From positions 1-64,000 of the forward strand of contig DBTY01000035.1 in the NCBI GenBank assembly GCA_002307295.1: a DNA stretch of 64,000 bases, in the 5' to 3' direction. Source of the DNA: Ignavibacteriales bacterium UBA1304. Lineage in GTDB: Bacteria > Bacteroidota > Ignavibacteria > Ignavibacteriales > Ignavibacteriaceae. The notes beneath the pieces were generated by a model. That model made no database searches. It was not told where the DNA came from and was given only the letters and a program-made list of their open reading frames with translations. Position numbers and translations under genes: made by a program. Of the stretch, positions 26,810-35,928 are shown in pieces (the stretch's first letter is position 1; every line of letters starts with the position of its first letter).

Positions 26810-27155
26810 GTGAACCTCCTTTTAAGATGTTAAAATATTCTTTTTAAGAAGGAAAAGCAATTAAGTAAATATCAGTTATTTTCTACTTTTGTAAAGCCGT
26901 TTTACCCATTGATTGGGTTAGCGCGATATAAGATTTCTGCCGGATTAGAGAAAAACATAACTTTATTTTTTGAGCTAATATATAATTCGTAATGAAAATA
27001 AATAAATTTTTCTTTTTTTACAGACTTTTTAATAAATTTGTGTAAACGAATTTTCTTTTTAGGCTATTATTAGTTAATATAGGAAAAATGTATTAACATA
27101 ATATAGGTCTGCGAAGATTTTTTAATTAATAAAAAAACGATTTGAAGGAGTTTAA
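26810..27155. other. Divergent intergenic region with a lone hairpin
   Basis: 346 AT-rich bases between add (minus) and the TPR gene (plus), so it must hold both promoters. I cannot place a convincing -35/-10 pair. The only clear structure is ACCCA (26904-26908) paired with TGGGT (26914-26918) around a five-base loop. No ORF of note. Confidence 0.4.
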
Positions 27156-28355
27156 ATGCGACAAGTAAAACTATTAGTTTTTTTGGGCGTGATACTAATT
27201 GCCGGTATGTCATTTACTGGTTTTGACTGCTCATCTACTGAGCTCACAAGCGCTAAATTATATATTCAGCAGAAAAATCTTCCTAAGGCTGTGGAAGCTC
27301 TTCATAAAGAAGTAGAAAAAAATCCTAAGAGCGACGAAGGTTACTATTTGTTAGGTTATATTCAGGGAGAAAATGAAGATATTACAAGCATGGTCGCTTC
27401 ATTCGACAAATCATTAGCGATAAGCCAAAAGTTTGCAAAACAAATCGCAGATCAGAGAAAAATTCACTGGGCTAATTCATTTAACAAAGGCGTAGGTCTT
27501 TATAATAAAGGGGTCGGCTCTACTAACCCTGATACAATGAAAATCTTTTTTGACAAAGCTATTGTCGCTTTTAACAATTCTATAACTCTTCTGCCAGATT
27601 CTGCAGGCGGTTATAAGAACTTAGCTTTTGTTTATTTAAGCGCTCAAAGATATGACGAAGCGATTGCGCCTCTTGAAAGACTTAACTCCATAACTAAAAC
27701 AGCAGACGGGTTTAGATTCTTAGGCGAAATTCAGTATAACAAAGGCGTTAGCTCAATGTCAAAATACAGCTCTTCAAAGAAATTAGAAGACAGCCTTGGA
27801 GCTATGGATCATTACGAAAAAGCTATTAAAGTTTTAGAAGAAGGCCGCAAATACTTCCCAGACGATCAGAATATCCTTTTATTGCTTTCTAATTCATACA
27901 TCGGAGCAAATAAAATAACTGTAGCTATTGACGCTTTTAAGACTGGCGTACAAAAAGATCCTAAAAATAAATATTACAGATATAATTACGGAGTGCTTTT
28001 ATTAGGAGCTAATAAGTTTGAAGATGCTATCGAAAACTTTAAAGTAGCCGTTGAAGTTGATCCTGAATATGTTAACGCAATTTATAATATGGTTGCAAGC
28101 TACGCTAAATGGGGCGCGACTATAGTTAAAGATATTGACGAGAAAAAATTGGATCCTTCAAGCGCTGAATACAAAGAAAAAGCATCTCAGGCAAAAGAGA
28201 AATTCAATTTGGCTATCCCGTATATGGAAAAAGTTGTTAAACTTAAAGATAACGACGCTTCTATGTGGGAGCTGCTTGGTAAAATTTATGCGAACGTAGG
28301 TCAGAACGATAAAGCTAATGAAGCTTACAAAAAAGCTGATCAGCTTAGAAAATAA
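27156..28355 (+). CDS. Exported tetratricopeptide repeat protein
   Basis: 399 residues. It has a signal peptide or N-terminal anchor (RQVKLLVFLGVILIAGMSF), then TPR units: AKLYIQQKNLPKAVEALHKE, DEGYYLLGYIQGE, AGGYKNLAFVYLSAQRYDEA, YYRYNYGVLLLGANKFEDA, ASMWELLGKIYANVGQNDKA. Two longer helical inserts interrupt the array. The Cys in GFDCSS is not in a good lipobox, so lipidation is uncertain. Likely a periplasmic scaffold. It has a GAAGGAG site and its own terminator, so it is monocistronic. Confidence 0.85.
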   Translation: MRQVKLLVFLGVILIAGMSFTGFDCSSTELTSAKLYIQQKNLPKAVEALHKEVEKNPKSDEGYYLLGYIQGENEDITSMVASFDKSLAISQKFAKQIADQRKIHWANSFNKGVGLYNKGVGSTNPDTMKIFFDKAIVAFNNSITLLPDSAGGYKNLAFVYLSAQRYDEAIAPLERLNSITKTADGFRFLGEIQYNKGVSSMSKYSSSKKLEDSLGAMDHYEKAIKVLEEGRKYFPDDQNILLLLSNSYIGANKITVAIDAFKTGVQKDPKNKYYRYNYGVLLLGANKFEDAIENFKVAVEVDPEYVNAIYNMVASYAKWGATIVKDIDEKKLDPSSAEYKEKASQAKEKFNLAIPYMEKVVKLKDNDASMWELLGKIYANVGQNDKANEAYKKADQLRK

Positions 28356-28370
28356 TTAATTGATTAAATG

Positions 28371-28419
28371 CCGGATTTTTTCCTGTTTTTGTAAAACAGG
28401 GATTAATCCGGTTTTTTTT
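28371..28419 (+). terminator. Strong two-part intrinsic terminator
   Basis: CCGGATT (28371) pairs with AATCCGG (to 28411). Inside it, CCTGTTTT pairs with AAAACAGG. Eight T follow. Confidence 0.9.
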
Positions 28420-28448
28420 ATTTACTAAATTAAAGAGTATAAAATAAA

Positions 28449-28784
28449 ATGGATTCTAACAACCAGAACCAACCGCCGCAGGATCAGCAGATAAATATTG
28501 AACTTGGAGAAAAAGAAGCCGAAGGCATTTATTCAAATCTTGCTATCATTACTCATTCGCCTGCAGAGTTTATTCTAGACTTTACCAGAATTGTGCCTGG
28601 CGTTCCTAAAGCAAAAGTGTATGCAAGAATTATCTCTACTCCTCAGCACGCTAAAATGCTTATGAAAGCTCTGAAGGAAAATATTGATAAGTATGAATCC
28701 AGATATGGAGAAATTAAGCTTGAATTACAACAAAACCAGCATTTCGGTTTTGCCCCTTTAGCTAAGGAAGAAAAAGTTAACTAA
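28449..28784 (+). CDS. DUF3467 family protein
   Basis: 111 residues. A Gln/Asn/Pro-rich start is followed by the DUF3467 pattern: GIYSNLAIITHSPAEFILDF, TRIVPGVPKAKVYARIISTP and QHAKMLMKALKENIDKYE. Members are small soluble proteins of unknown function, common in Bacteroidota. It lies downstream of a terminator and converges on lptG. Confidence 0.88.
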   Translation: MDSNNQNQPPQDQQINIELGEKEAEGIYSNLAIITHSPAEFILDFTRIVPGVPKAKVYARIISTPQHAKMLMKALKENIDKYESRYGEIKLELQQNQHFGFAPLAKEEKVN

Positions 28785-28820
28785 CAGTTTTTTACTTAAC
28801 TGAAAAATTGCAGGATAAGT

Positions 28821-29903
28821 TTACTTTGGCGCTCTGATTAAGTTAATTATCGCTGCGGCAAAGAAGAACATGTTTGCTAGCCAGGCCGTTAAAATAGGGT
28901 CTAAAGCCCCGTTTTTACCGAACGCCTGGCTTATTTGCATAAAGCCAAGATATATAAACGTTACTAAAATATTTACCCCGAATTGCAGAGCTAATCCTCC
29001 GCGCCTTTTATTAGCCGAAAGCGGCAGCCCAAATAAAATTACTACTAAACTTGCCATTGCAAAGGCAAAGCGGGAATAATACTCAATCATTATGCGAGTG
29101 GCGTCGTTGCCGGCTTTTTGCAACGCAGTAATCATGTCTTTTAGCTGGGTGAGATTCATTTGTTCCGGTTTCTGCTGTTTGGCGTCTACTTCGTCTGGCA
29201 GAAAATTAAGCCCCGGGATTTTTTGTTCAACAAAGTAATTTAAATTCTCGTGGTCGCCAAGAAAAATCCGCTGCGTTCCTTTATGCGCTATCCAGACTTT
29301 TTTTGTCGAGTCGTATTTCATACTTTCGGCGTCTATTCTGGAAACCATCTGCGTCAAATTATCTTTATTAAACTCCTGGATGCTTACTTTAGTAGCAACG
29401 CTAGTCATGTTATCAAAAAACGAGATGCTTATTACTTTTGTTTTGCTATCCTGAAAAAAGATATTTGCGCCGGAAAAAGTAATCCCTTTTTTTAAGTAAT
29501 TCTGCTCAATTGTATTTTTAATTTTATTAGCCGCAGGAACAACGTAGCCGCCGAAATAAACCGAACCTATACTAATTAACGCAGTAACTATAATAAAAGG
29601 CGCCATGTACCTGTACAGGCTTACTCCGCTTGATTTGATGGACGTTAGCTCGTTAAGGTTAGCCATTTTGCCCGTAGTGAATAACCCGGAAAATAAAACG
29701 GCTACAGGCGTCATTAGCCGAATAATTTCAGGCGTAAAGACGAGGTAGTATAAAAAAATTATTTTTGTATGTACGTTCTGGTCTATAAAATCGTCAAGAT
29801 TTTCCATCATGTCGATTACTACAAAAATCAGCGTAAAGGCTAATAATCCAAAAAACAAAGTTTGTAAAAACTGTTTTATTAAATATCTGTCTATTATTTT
29901 CAT
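28821..29903 (-). CDS. lptG: LptG-like permease of the LPS export ABC transporter (YjgP/YjgQ)
   Basis: 360 residues: three N-terminal and three C-terminal membrane helices around a periplasmic beta-jellyroll domain (about residues 115-265). The opening IDRYLIKQFLQTLFFGLLAF, the coupling stretch GKMANLNELTSIKSSGVSLYRY and the C-terminal FGLPLSANKRRGG are typical. With LptF and the ATPase LptB it extracts LPS from the inner membrane. It overlaps lptF by four bases. Assignment of the F and G roles follows gene order and size and is not certain. Confidence 0.85.
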   Translation of the reverse strand: MKIIDRYLIKQFLQTLFFGLLAFTLIFVVIDMMENLDDFIDQNVHTKIIFLYYLVFTPEIIRLMTPVAVLFSGLFTTGKMANLNELTSIKSSGVSLYRYMAPFIIVTALISIGSVYFGGYVVPAANKIKNTIEQNYLKKGITFSGANIFFQDSKTKVISISFFDNMTSVATKVSIQEFNKDNLTQMVSRIDAESMKYDSTKKVWIAHKGTQRIFLGDHENLNYFVEQKIPGLNFLPDEVDAKQQKPEQMNLTQLKDMITALQKAGNDATRIMIEYYSRFAFAMASLVVILFGLPLSANKRRGGLALQFGVNILVTFIYLGFMQISQAFGKNGALDPILTAWLANMFFFAAAIINLIRAPK

Positions 29904-31270
29904 CGTTTCTCTTCTTCAGGAGTTCTCAAAGCTTTTGGAACAAGCTTTTGCAGGAATGAAAAATTCAAAGTGACTGTTTCTTTAGCGGCCTTAATAGTAA
30001 TTAATACTCCAAAAATACCGATGAACACATTTGCAGCCCACATGCCCCAGAAAGGGGTAATTAAATCGCGGTCGGCTAATTTTTCGCCTCCTATAAGGAA
30101 CGCCCAGTAAATAACAAAAAAGATTAAACCAATACTGGCTGCAAAACCAAACCCGCCTTTTCTTGCCATAGTGCCTAACGGCGCGCCAAGTAAAACAAAA
30201 ACTATACAGGCAAAAGGGATAGAGTATTTTTTATATACTTCCACCATATATTTATCCATATCTTTTTCTGCGCTTTGTATTTGCAGGGAGTTTGAAGTCA
30301 TTATTGTTTTTGCTTCGTTAATCTGCTCAAACGCTTTTGTAAGCGCAAAGGCTTTATTATTTTTAATTGGCGGAGCTTCTGGCGCAACAAATCTAGAAGA
30401 ATCGATAAAGAAATATCGGCTTGTAAAAGTTGAATATCTTTTTATTAAATTTTGCTTTACTTTTGAAATGCTGTCCACAATAGCCATCATAACATTTGCG
30501 CTAAGTTCGCGGTCGCCGCGCTGTTCGCCTGGACCGGATGTGTGCAGTAAAAACTGATCTGCGTTCATAATAATTCTGTGCTTCGTAAAAACCAGCCGGC
30601 GGTATAACGTGGTCTGCTGAACTTCCGACTCGTGGATTTCTCCTTCTTCCAGATTCATTATAAGTTTTGTTTGATCCTGCGAAAAAACTATTCTGCCTCT
30701 TTGCGCTGTAACTACGTTTATCTTATATGGATTGGAATAATCATAAATAGTAAGCCCTTTTAGTTCATTTGAAATCTGGTTTACTTCGCGGACTAAAATA
30801 GCGTAATTAGGAATTTCCTGCGAAAAAACTCCCGACTCTAATGTTAAAGTAGGTTTTTTTTGCGAAATATCAATCATAAGCTTTTTAGCGTCGTGGTTAG
30901 CGTCTGGTAAAACCTGATTATTGAATATCACTAACAAATAACAAATTCCTACGCTTGCAATCAACGGAGGCAGCATCATCTTGTAAAGGCTGACGCCCGA
31001 AGCTTTCATTATTGTTATTTCGTTATTCTGCGACATTCCGCCAAAAGCCATCAACACGGCTATTAGAACCGCCATTGGCACTACAAGCACAACCATCCAA
31101 GCAAGGTTGTAAGCTATAAGTTTCATCACTACAAAAGTCCCCAATCCTTTGCCGACCAACCTGTCTGCAAACTTCATAAGAAACTGCAACAGAAAGATAA
31201 ACATTAGCGACATTGACGCAAAAAGGAACGGAGCGATGTGCTCTTTTAGTATATGTCTAAATAAAATCAT
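29900..31270 (-). CDS. lptF: LptF-like permease of the LPS export ABC transporter
   Basis: 456 residues with the same six-helix plus jellyroll plan as LptG but a longer periplasmic part: a helical Lys-rich insert at about residues 290-340. Conserved stretches are MSQNNEITIMKASGVSLYKM and FVLLGAPLGTMARKGGFGF. First gene of the two-gene operon. The long insert makes it larger than Escherichia coli LptF. No lptB or lptC nearby. No clear ribosome site precedes the ATG at 31270. Confidence 0.85.
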   Translation of the reverse strand: MILFRHILKEHIAPFLFASMSLMFIFLLQFLMKFADRLVGKGLGTFVVMKLIAYNLAWMVVLVVPMAVLIAVLMAFGGMSQNNEITIMKASGVSLYKMMLPPLIASVGICYLLVIFNNQVLPDANHDAKKLMIDISQKKPTLTLESGVFSQEIPNYAILVREVNQISNELKGLTIYDYSNPYKINVVTAQRGRIVFSQDQTKLIMNLEEGEIHESEVQQTTLYRRLVFTKHRIIMNADQFLLHTSGPGEQRGDRELSANVMMAIVDSISKVKQNLIKRYSTFTSRYFFIDSSRFVAPEAPPIKNNKAFALTKAFEQINEAKTIMTSNSLQIQSAEKDMDKYMVEVYKKYSIPFACIVFVLLGAPLGTMARKGGFGFAASIGLIFFVIYWAFLIGGEKLADRDLITPFWGMWAANVFIGIFGVLITIKAAKETVTLNFSFLQKLVPKALRTPEEEKR

Positions 31271-31391
31271 ACTACTAATATACTAAAGCTGAAAAAGTAT
31301 AACAATAAACTAAATTTTTCTTTTTGTAAATAAAGCAGGTAATTCTTACTTTTGTTATTATTATTGATTCAACTTTATAATAGGAGCGGTT

Positions 31392-32756
31392 TTGAAAGAA
31401 TTAATTGATCATATCAAAAAAAATGAACAAACTTATATTGAAGAACTTATTGAGTTCTTAAAAATACAAAGTATAAGCGCCATGCCTGAACATAATGACG
31501 ACATGAAGAAATGCGCGCAGTTTGTTTCGGATAAACTAAAACAGGCGGGCTTAAGCCGCGTTGAAATTTTTACTACTGAAGGGCACCCTCTTGTATACGG
31601 CGAATGGCTCGGCGCGCCTGGCAAACCGACTGTGCTTGTTTATGGCCATTACGACGTTCAGCCTGTAGATCCAATTGAATTATGGGAAAACCCTCCGTTT
31701 GAACCGGTAATAAAAGGGCGTAAAATATTTGCCCGCGGAGCTACTGACGATAAAGGTCAGCTTTTTATGCATGTTAAAAGCGTTGAAGCTTACTTTAAAA
31801 AATATGGCAGCCTTCCTCTTAATATTAAATTTTTACTTGAAGGCGAAGAAGAAGTTGGAAGCATTAACATTGAACCATTTATTAAATCGCACACCGATTT
31901 ATTAAAATGCGATACTGTTTTAATTTCTGACACTTCTCTTTATGAAAAAGGCGTTCCAACATTAACCTATGCTCTTAGAGGGCTTAGCTATATGGAAATT
32001 GAAGTTACTGGTCCTAACCGCGATTTGCATTCAGGATCATTTGGCGGCGCAGTAGCAAACCCAATAAATGTTTTATCAGAAATTATTTCTAAATTGCATG
32101 ATAAAAAAGGGAAAATAACTATTCCTGAGTTTTATAAAGACGTTGCAGTTTTAACAAAAGCCGAAAAAGAAAATATAAAAAGACTCCATTTTTCTGAAAC
32201 AAAATTTGCTAAAGACCTTGGCGTAGCTGAATTACAGGGCGAAGCCGGTTTTAATACCCTTGAAAGAATTTGGGCAAGACCTACGCTTGATTGTAACGGC
32301 ATTATTGGCGGTTTTACAGGCAAAGGCGCTAAGACGGTTATCCCTTCTAAGGCTACGGCTAAAATCAGCATGCGTTTAGTCCCTAACCAGGAACCGAATA
32401 AAATTGCAAAACTATTTACAAAGTATATTAAATCGATTGCGCCTAAAAGCGTTAAAGTTAAAGTATCGTTTTTACACGGCGGCAGTCCTTGCATGATTCC
32501 GCTTACAGATAAAGCTACCATTTCTGCAACTAAAGCGATGGAAAAGGCGTTTAATAAGAAAATTGTTTATATGCGCGAAGGCGGCTCTATTCCTATCGTT
32601 AATACTTTCGTAAAGTCTCTTAAGGCTTCAGCGGTATTAATGGGATTAGGTTTAGACTCTGAAAACCTTCATTCGCCTAATGAACATTTTGATCTAAATC
32701 ACTTTCAGCTTGGTATTATTAGCTCGGCTTTATTTATTGACGAATACTCTAAATAA
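31392..32756 (+). CDS. M20 family dipeptidase
   Basis: 454 residues, a di-zinc peptidase with a dimerisation lid. Metal ligands and catalytic residues are visible: VYGHYDVQPVDPIELW, ARGATDDKGQL and LLEGEEEVGS; the lid starts near HSGSFGGAVANP. Closest in plan to the carnosinase/CNDP-like group of cytoplasmic dipeptidases. The start is TTG at 31392 after an AGGAG site. Confidence 0.92.
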   Translation: MKELIDHIKKNEQTYIEELIEFLKIQSISAMPEHNDDMKKCAQFVSDKLKQAGLSRVEIFTTEGHPLVYGEWLGAPGKPTVLVYGHYDVQPVDPIELWENPPFEPVIKGRKIFARGATDDKGQLFMHVKSVEAYFKKYGSLPLNIKFLLEGEEEVGSINIEPFIKSHTDLLKCDTVLISDTSLYEKGVPTLTYALRGLSYMEIEVTGPNRDLHSGSFGGAVANPINVLSEIISKLHDKKGKITIPEFYKDVAVLTKAEKENIKRLHFSETKFAKDLGVAELQGEAGFNTLERIWARPTLDCNGIIGGFTGKGAKTVIPSKATAKISMRLVPNQEPNKIAKLFTKYIKSIAPKSVKVKVSFLHGGSPCMIPLTDKATISATKAMEKAFNKKIVYMREGGSIPIVNTFVKSLKASAVLMGLGLDSENLHSPNEHFDLNHFQLGIISSALFIDEYSK

Positions 32757-32787
32757 TATCCGGCGTATTTGTATTAGGAAAAGAACC

Positions 32788-33654
32788 ATGACCTATATTA
32801 TGAAAAAATTGTGTCTTTTTTCATTCATCCTTTTATTATCTTCATCCTTGTTCCTTGCCTGCGGAGATAAATCCAAAGACAAGGATCAGGGACAGGAAGA
32901 AGTCGCTTATTCCCCAGGGAAAGATAGCGACATACAACAATATAATCTTGAACAAAAAAGAAAAACGAACAAAAATAGGACTCCCTGCGATACAATCGCT
33001 TTAACGGAGTACATTTTGCAGAATAATCCTGCCGGTTCGTATCTTGCAGAGTTCGATAGAACTCTGACTTATAATGTGCCTAAATCCGCAGTGATATATT
33101 TTGACAAAGACGGATCAAGGTATGTTTTTGCCGTTGTAGCAAAATCAAAACCCGGAGAAAGATTAATAGAATTGAAAAACGTAATTGGCTATGACGCCAG
33201 TTTTATTGATTATGACAGCACTAAACTTGGCACTTCGTTTTTCTATCTTGATCTCTTTAGATGTAACGGAGAAACTTTTGAACCCGTTTGGGAAGCTCCT
33301 ATTCCAAGTCATGGCGGTTTTAACTGGATGCAGCTGGAATTGTGGCCGGATAAAAATCTTTCGTATGTAAGAGTTAACTTCCATTATGGCAGCGGTATTG
33401 GGCATATTGATTATAATTATTTCCTTATAGACGGCATTAACGCCAAACCGCATCTGCTTATGACTTATGAGGGAATTAATTTTAAAAGAACAATTGCAAA
33501 CGTTAATAACGACAAGTATCCAGACTATTACGAATGGGTTTATTACGATCTTGGAAGCAAAGTATATTCCAACGATAAAGTCCCTTTTGTGTGGGTGGAA
33601 AAACAAAAACTTTATGTTAATACAAGAAATAAAAAACAAACGCGACCTTATTAA
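32788..33654 (+). CDS. Lipoprotein of unknown function
   Basis: 288 residues from the ATG at 32788, chosen over upstream in-frame starts because AGGAAAAG precedes it and a lipoprotein signal follows (KKLCLFSFILL, then the lipobox LACG). After a charged linker (KDKDQGQEE) comes a single beta-rich domain of about 220 residues with many aromatic residues and N-x-D-x-Y-P-D-Y at 'VNNDKYPDYYEW', somewhat like calcium-binding FG-GAP loops. Family not recognised. Its start lies 31 bases after the dipeptidase stop. Confidence 0.75.
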   Translation: MTYIMKKLCLFSFILLLSSSLFLACGDKSKDKDQGQEEVAYSPGKDSDIQQYNLEQKRKTNKNRTPCDTIALTEYILQNNPAGSYLAEFDRTLTYNVPKSAVIYFDKDGSRYVFAVVAKSKPGERLIELKNVIGYDASFIDYDSTKLGTSFFYLDLFRCNGETFEPVWEAPIPSHGGFNWMQLELWPDKNLSYVRVNFHYGSGIGHIDYNYFLIDGINAKPHLLMTYEGINFKRTIANVNNDKYPDYYEWVYYDLGSKVYSNDKVPFVWVEKQKLYVNTRNKKQTRPY

Positions 33655-33680
33655 TTATTAACGACACAGGCGGAGACTAA

Positions 33681-34769
33681 ATGACTATTGCTACAAAAGA
33701 AACTGCTTCTATTTATTACTCGGGAGCTGTTAACGCTAACGGTTTTAACTGGGAAAAAGAAATTCAATTCAGCCCGGTTGAAGATCAGTATTTTTCGCTT
33801 ACTATGGGGGTTGGGTTAAGAAAAATTTCTGAGAAGGGAATTACGGAAATTAGCGGAAACGACGCGCTCGATTTTCTTAACCGGATTTCAACTAACGACA
33901 TTAAAAATCTTGCAAAGAACTCTTATGCATGCACTGTTTTTACTACTGAAAAAGGGCGCATTATTGATAGCGTTGGGGTTCTGAACTTCGGCGATTTTCT
34001 GCTGCTGGCCGGAAGCATTGTTTACCAGCCAAAGGTTGCAAGCTGGATAAATAAATATATAATTCTTGACGACGTAAAAGTTAATCCATATGACAACAAA
34101 TTTTATATTTTTGAACTCTTGGGTCCCCAGGCTGATTCGTTTATACGGCTTATTGTCGGCAATGAAATAAACAAAATTGAAGTAAACCAGTTTAAAGAGT
34201 TTTTTGTAGACGAAATGCATTTTCATCTGCTTAAACTGGAAGATGCAGAGGGGAATTATTTCTTTAGAATTGTTGCGGCTCTTGCTTATGGTAAAAAAAT
34301 AATTTCTTTTATGCAGGAAAATAAAGGCTGCTTTGATTTTAACCTGATTGGCGAAACCGTCTATGAACAATTCCGCATACAGCGCGGCATCCCCAAGGCT
34401 CCAAATGAGTTTAACGACTTATATAATCCTATGGAAGTTAATTTGAAGGATGAAATAAGCTTTACTAAAGGATGTTACATAGGTCAGGAAGTTATTGCGC
34501 GCCTTGACACTTACGATAAAGTACAAAGAACGCTTTGCGGAGTAGTTTTTGAAGATGAAATAAATCCTGAACAAAAATTTCAGCTCTTCAATTCTATTGG
34601 CGAACCGGTTGGAGAAATTACTTCAATCGCTAAATCTTTGGTTCATGATAAAATGATAGGACTTGCCGTAATAAGGAAGCAATATTTTAATCCGGGCGAA
34701 ACTCTTGAAGCTAAGACAGAAAATAAATCCGTAAATGTTAAACTAATTAAAACGCCGTTTAAAAAATGA
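33681..34769 (+). CDS. ygfZ: Folate-binding YgfZ-family protein (Fe-S cluster maturation)
   Basis: 362 residues, GcvT-like fold. The YgfZ hallmark KGCYIGQEVIARLDTYDKVQRTL starts near residue 262, including the conserved Cys. The N-terminal folate-binding domain has the FLNRISTND stretch. YgfZ/IBA57 proteins use tetrahydrofolate to help repair or assemble Fe-S enzymes. GGAG precedes the ATG. The stop overlaps the adenosyltransferase gene by four bases. Confidence 0.88.
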   Translation: MTIATKETASIYYSGAVNANGFNWEKEIQFSPVEDQYFSLTMGVGLRKISEKGITEISGNDALDFLNRISTNDIKNLAKNSYACTVFTTEKGRIIDSVGVLNFGDFLLLAGSIVYQPKVASWINKYIILDDVKVNPYDNKFYIFELLGPQADSFIRLIVGNEINKIEVNQFKEFFVDEMHFHLLKLEDAEGNYFFRIVAALAYGKKIISFMQENKGCFDFNLIGETVYEQFRIQRGIPKAPNEFNDLYNPMEVNLKDEISFTKGCYIGQEVIARLDTYDKVQRTLCGVVFEDEINPEQKFQLFNSIGEPVGEITSIAKSLVHDKMIGLAVIRKQYFNPGETLEAKTENKSVNVKLIKTPFKK

Positions 34770-35314
34770 AGATTTATACTAAAACCGGAGATCAGGGAGA
34801 AACCGGCCTATTCGGCGGTGAAAGAGTTTCTAAGAGCTCATTACGTTTGGAAGCTTACGGAACCGTTGACGAACTGAATTCTATTTTAGGGCTTACGGCT
34901 GTTGAAGCAAAAGGGGAAGGCGTAAAAGAGCTGATCCTAAAAATTCAGAACGAACTTTTTACAGTGGGCTCTGACTTAGCGACGCCTGATAACGAAAAAA
35001 ACAAAAAACTAAATATTACCCGTACGCCTGAAGTTTTTGCGGCGGATGCGGAAAAAGCTATTGATGCATATAACGCCAAGATACCGGAGTTAAAAAATTT
35101 TATTTTACCCGGAGGCGGCAAAGCCGCGTCGCTGTTTCATCTTGCAAGAACGGTTTGCCGCCGCGCCGAACGATGCGTTGTAGCGCTAAATAAGGGAGAG
35201 GAAATTAACGGAAATATCATTATATTTCTTAACAGACTTTCAGATTTATTCTTTGTTCTGGCTCGTTATGAAAATGCCGTATCTGAAACGCCCGATATAC
35301 TCTGGCAAAAATGA
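34766..35314 (+). CDS. PduO-type ATP:cob(I)alamin adenosyltransferase
   Basis: 182 residues. The PduO/MMAB motif begins YTKTGDQGETGLFGGERVSKSS, continues with GTVDELNSILGL, and includes LPGGGKAASLFHLARTVCRR and the late AERCVVAL and LFVLARYEN. It makes adenosylcobalamin from ATP and reduced cobalamin, supplying B12-dependent mutases or reductases. Coupled to ygfZ by a four-base overlap. The tmRNA gene begins five bases after its stop. Confidence 0.93.
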   Translation: MKIYTKTGDQGETGLFGGERVSKSSLRLEAYGTVDELNSILGLTAVEAKGEGVKELILKIQNELFTVGSDLATPDNEKNKKLNITRTPEVFAADAEKAIDAYNAKIPELKNFILPGGGKAASLFHLARTVCRRAERCVVALNKGEEINGNIIIFLNRLSDLFFVLARYENAVSETPDILWQK

Positions 35315-35319
35315 TTTTC

Positions 35320-35679
35320 GGGGGTGAATTTGGTTTCGACGGGGTTAATGACGCTTTGAACTGCGCGCCGTGCTCCAGTAACACGTAAAACTGTTGGAAA
35401 AACAATAACTGGCGAATATAATTACGCCCTAGCTGCCTAATTAGCATAAGTTAATTAAGCGCTCGTTCTCTACTTTTTCGCATACCGGGATTTAGCAGAA
35501 CGTTGTTTAGGTATGATAGCCGACTTGTAAGCTTGTAACGATGAGGCGAATCAAAATCAAGCTGGTTTTAAGCGATCCTTGTCTGGTTGGTAACTTAAAA
35601 TGTCGATAAAAACAGACTATGCGTGTAGATGTTCCTAGGATCATAGCTTCGGACGCGGGTTCGAGTCCCGCCACCTCCA
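35320..35679 (+). ncRNA. ssrA: tmRNA
   Basis: The 5' end GGGGGTGAATTTGGTTTCGAC and the 3' tRNA-like part (GGTTCGAGTCCCGCCACCTCC) pair as an alanyl acceptor stem (GGGGGTG with CACCTCC). The tag-coding frame at 35411-35440 starts at GGC and reads GEYNYALAA then stop, the GExNYALAA form seen in Bacteroidota. About 360 bases. CCA is not encoded after the discriminator A. The molecule rescues stalled ribosomes together with SmpB. Confidence 0.95.
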
Positions 35680-35690
35680 CAAACAAAACG

Positions 35691-35724
35691 CCTTGATATT
35701 CGCTCTGAATTTCAAGGTTTTTCT
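35691..35724 (+). terminator. Terminator of ssrA
   Basis: CCTTGATATTC (35691-35701) pairs with GAATTTCAAGG (35707-35717) with one mismatch, followed by TTTTTCTGTTTT. The remaining 200 bases to the end of hsdM show no gene and no integrase. Confidence 0.85.
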
Positions 35725-35928
35725 GTTTTAAAACTGCTCTGTATTTCCCGTTTATTTTGCGCTATTCAAATCGAAAAATTACCGAAAATTTAAATGTATG
35801 TTTTGTCGCGCTATTCATTTTCCCCAAAAAATGTAAAGCTTTAGTTTTCCAAAATGTTAGCTTTCATTAGTATTTTTAAACTATGAAAAAGATAGAAACA
35901 CTTAAGTTTATTTTTTTATATTTGACTG

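Noticed and set aside
27156..28355. TPR protein as a lipoprotein
   Set aside because: The Cys in GFDCSS is preceded by F-D rather than a lipobox.
32710..33654. Longer lipoprotein starting inside the dipeptidase gene
   Set aside because: This would put 26 basic residues ahead of a clean lipoprotein signal; the ATG at 32788 has a ribosome site.
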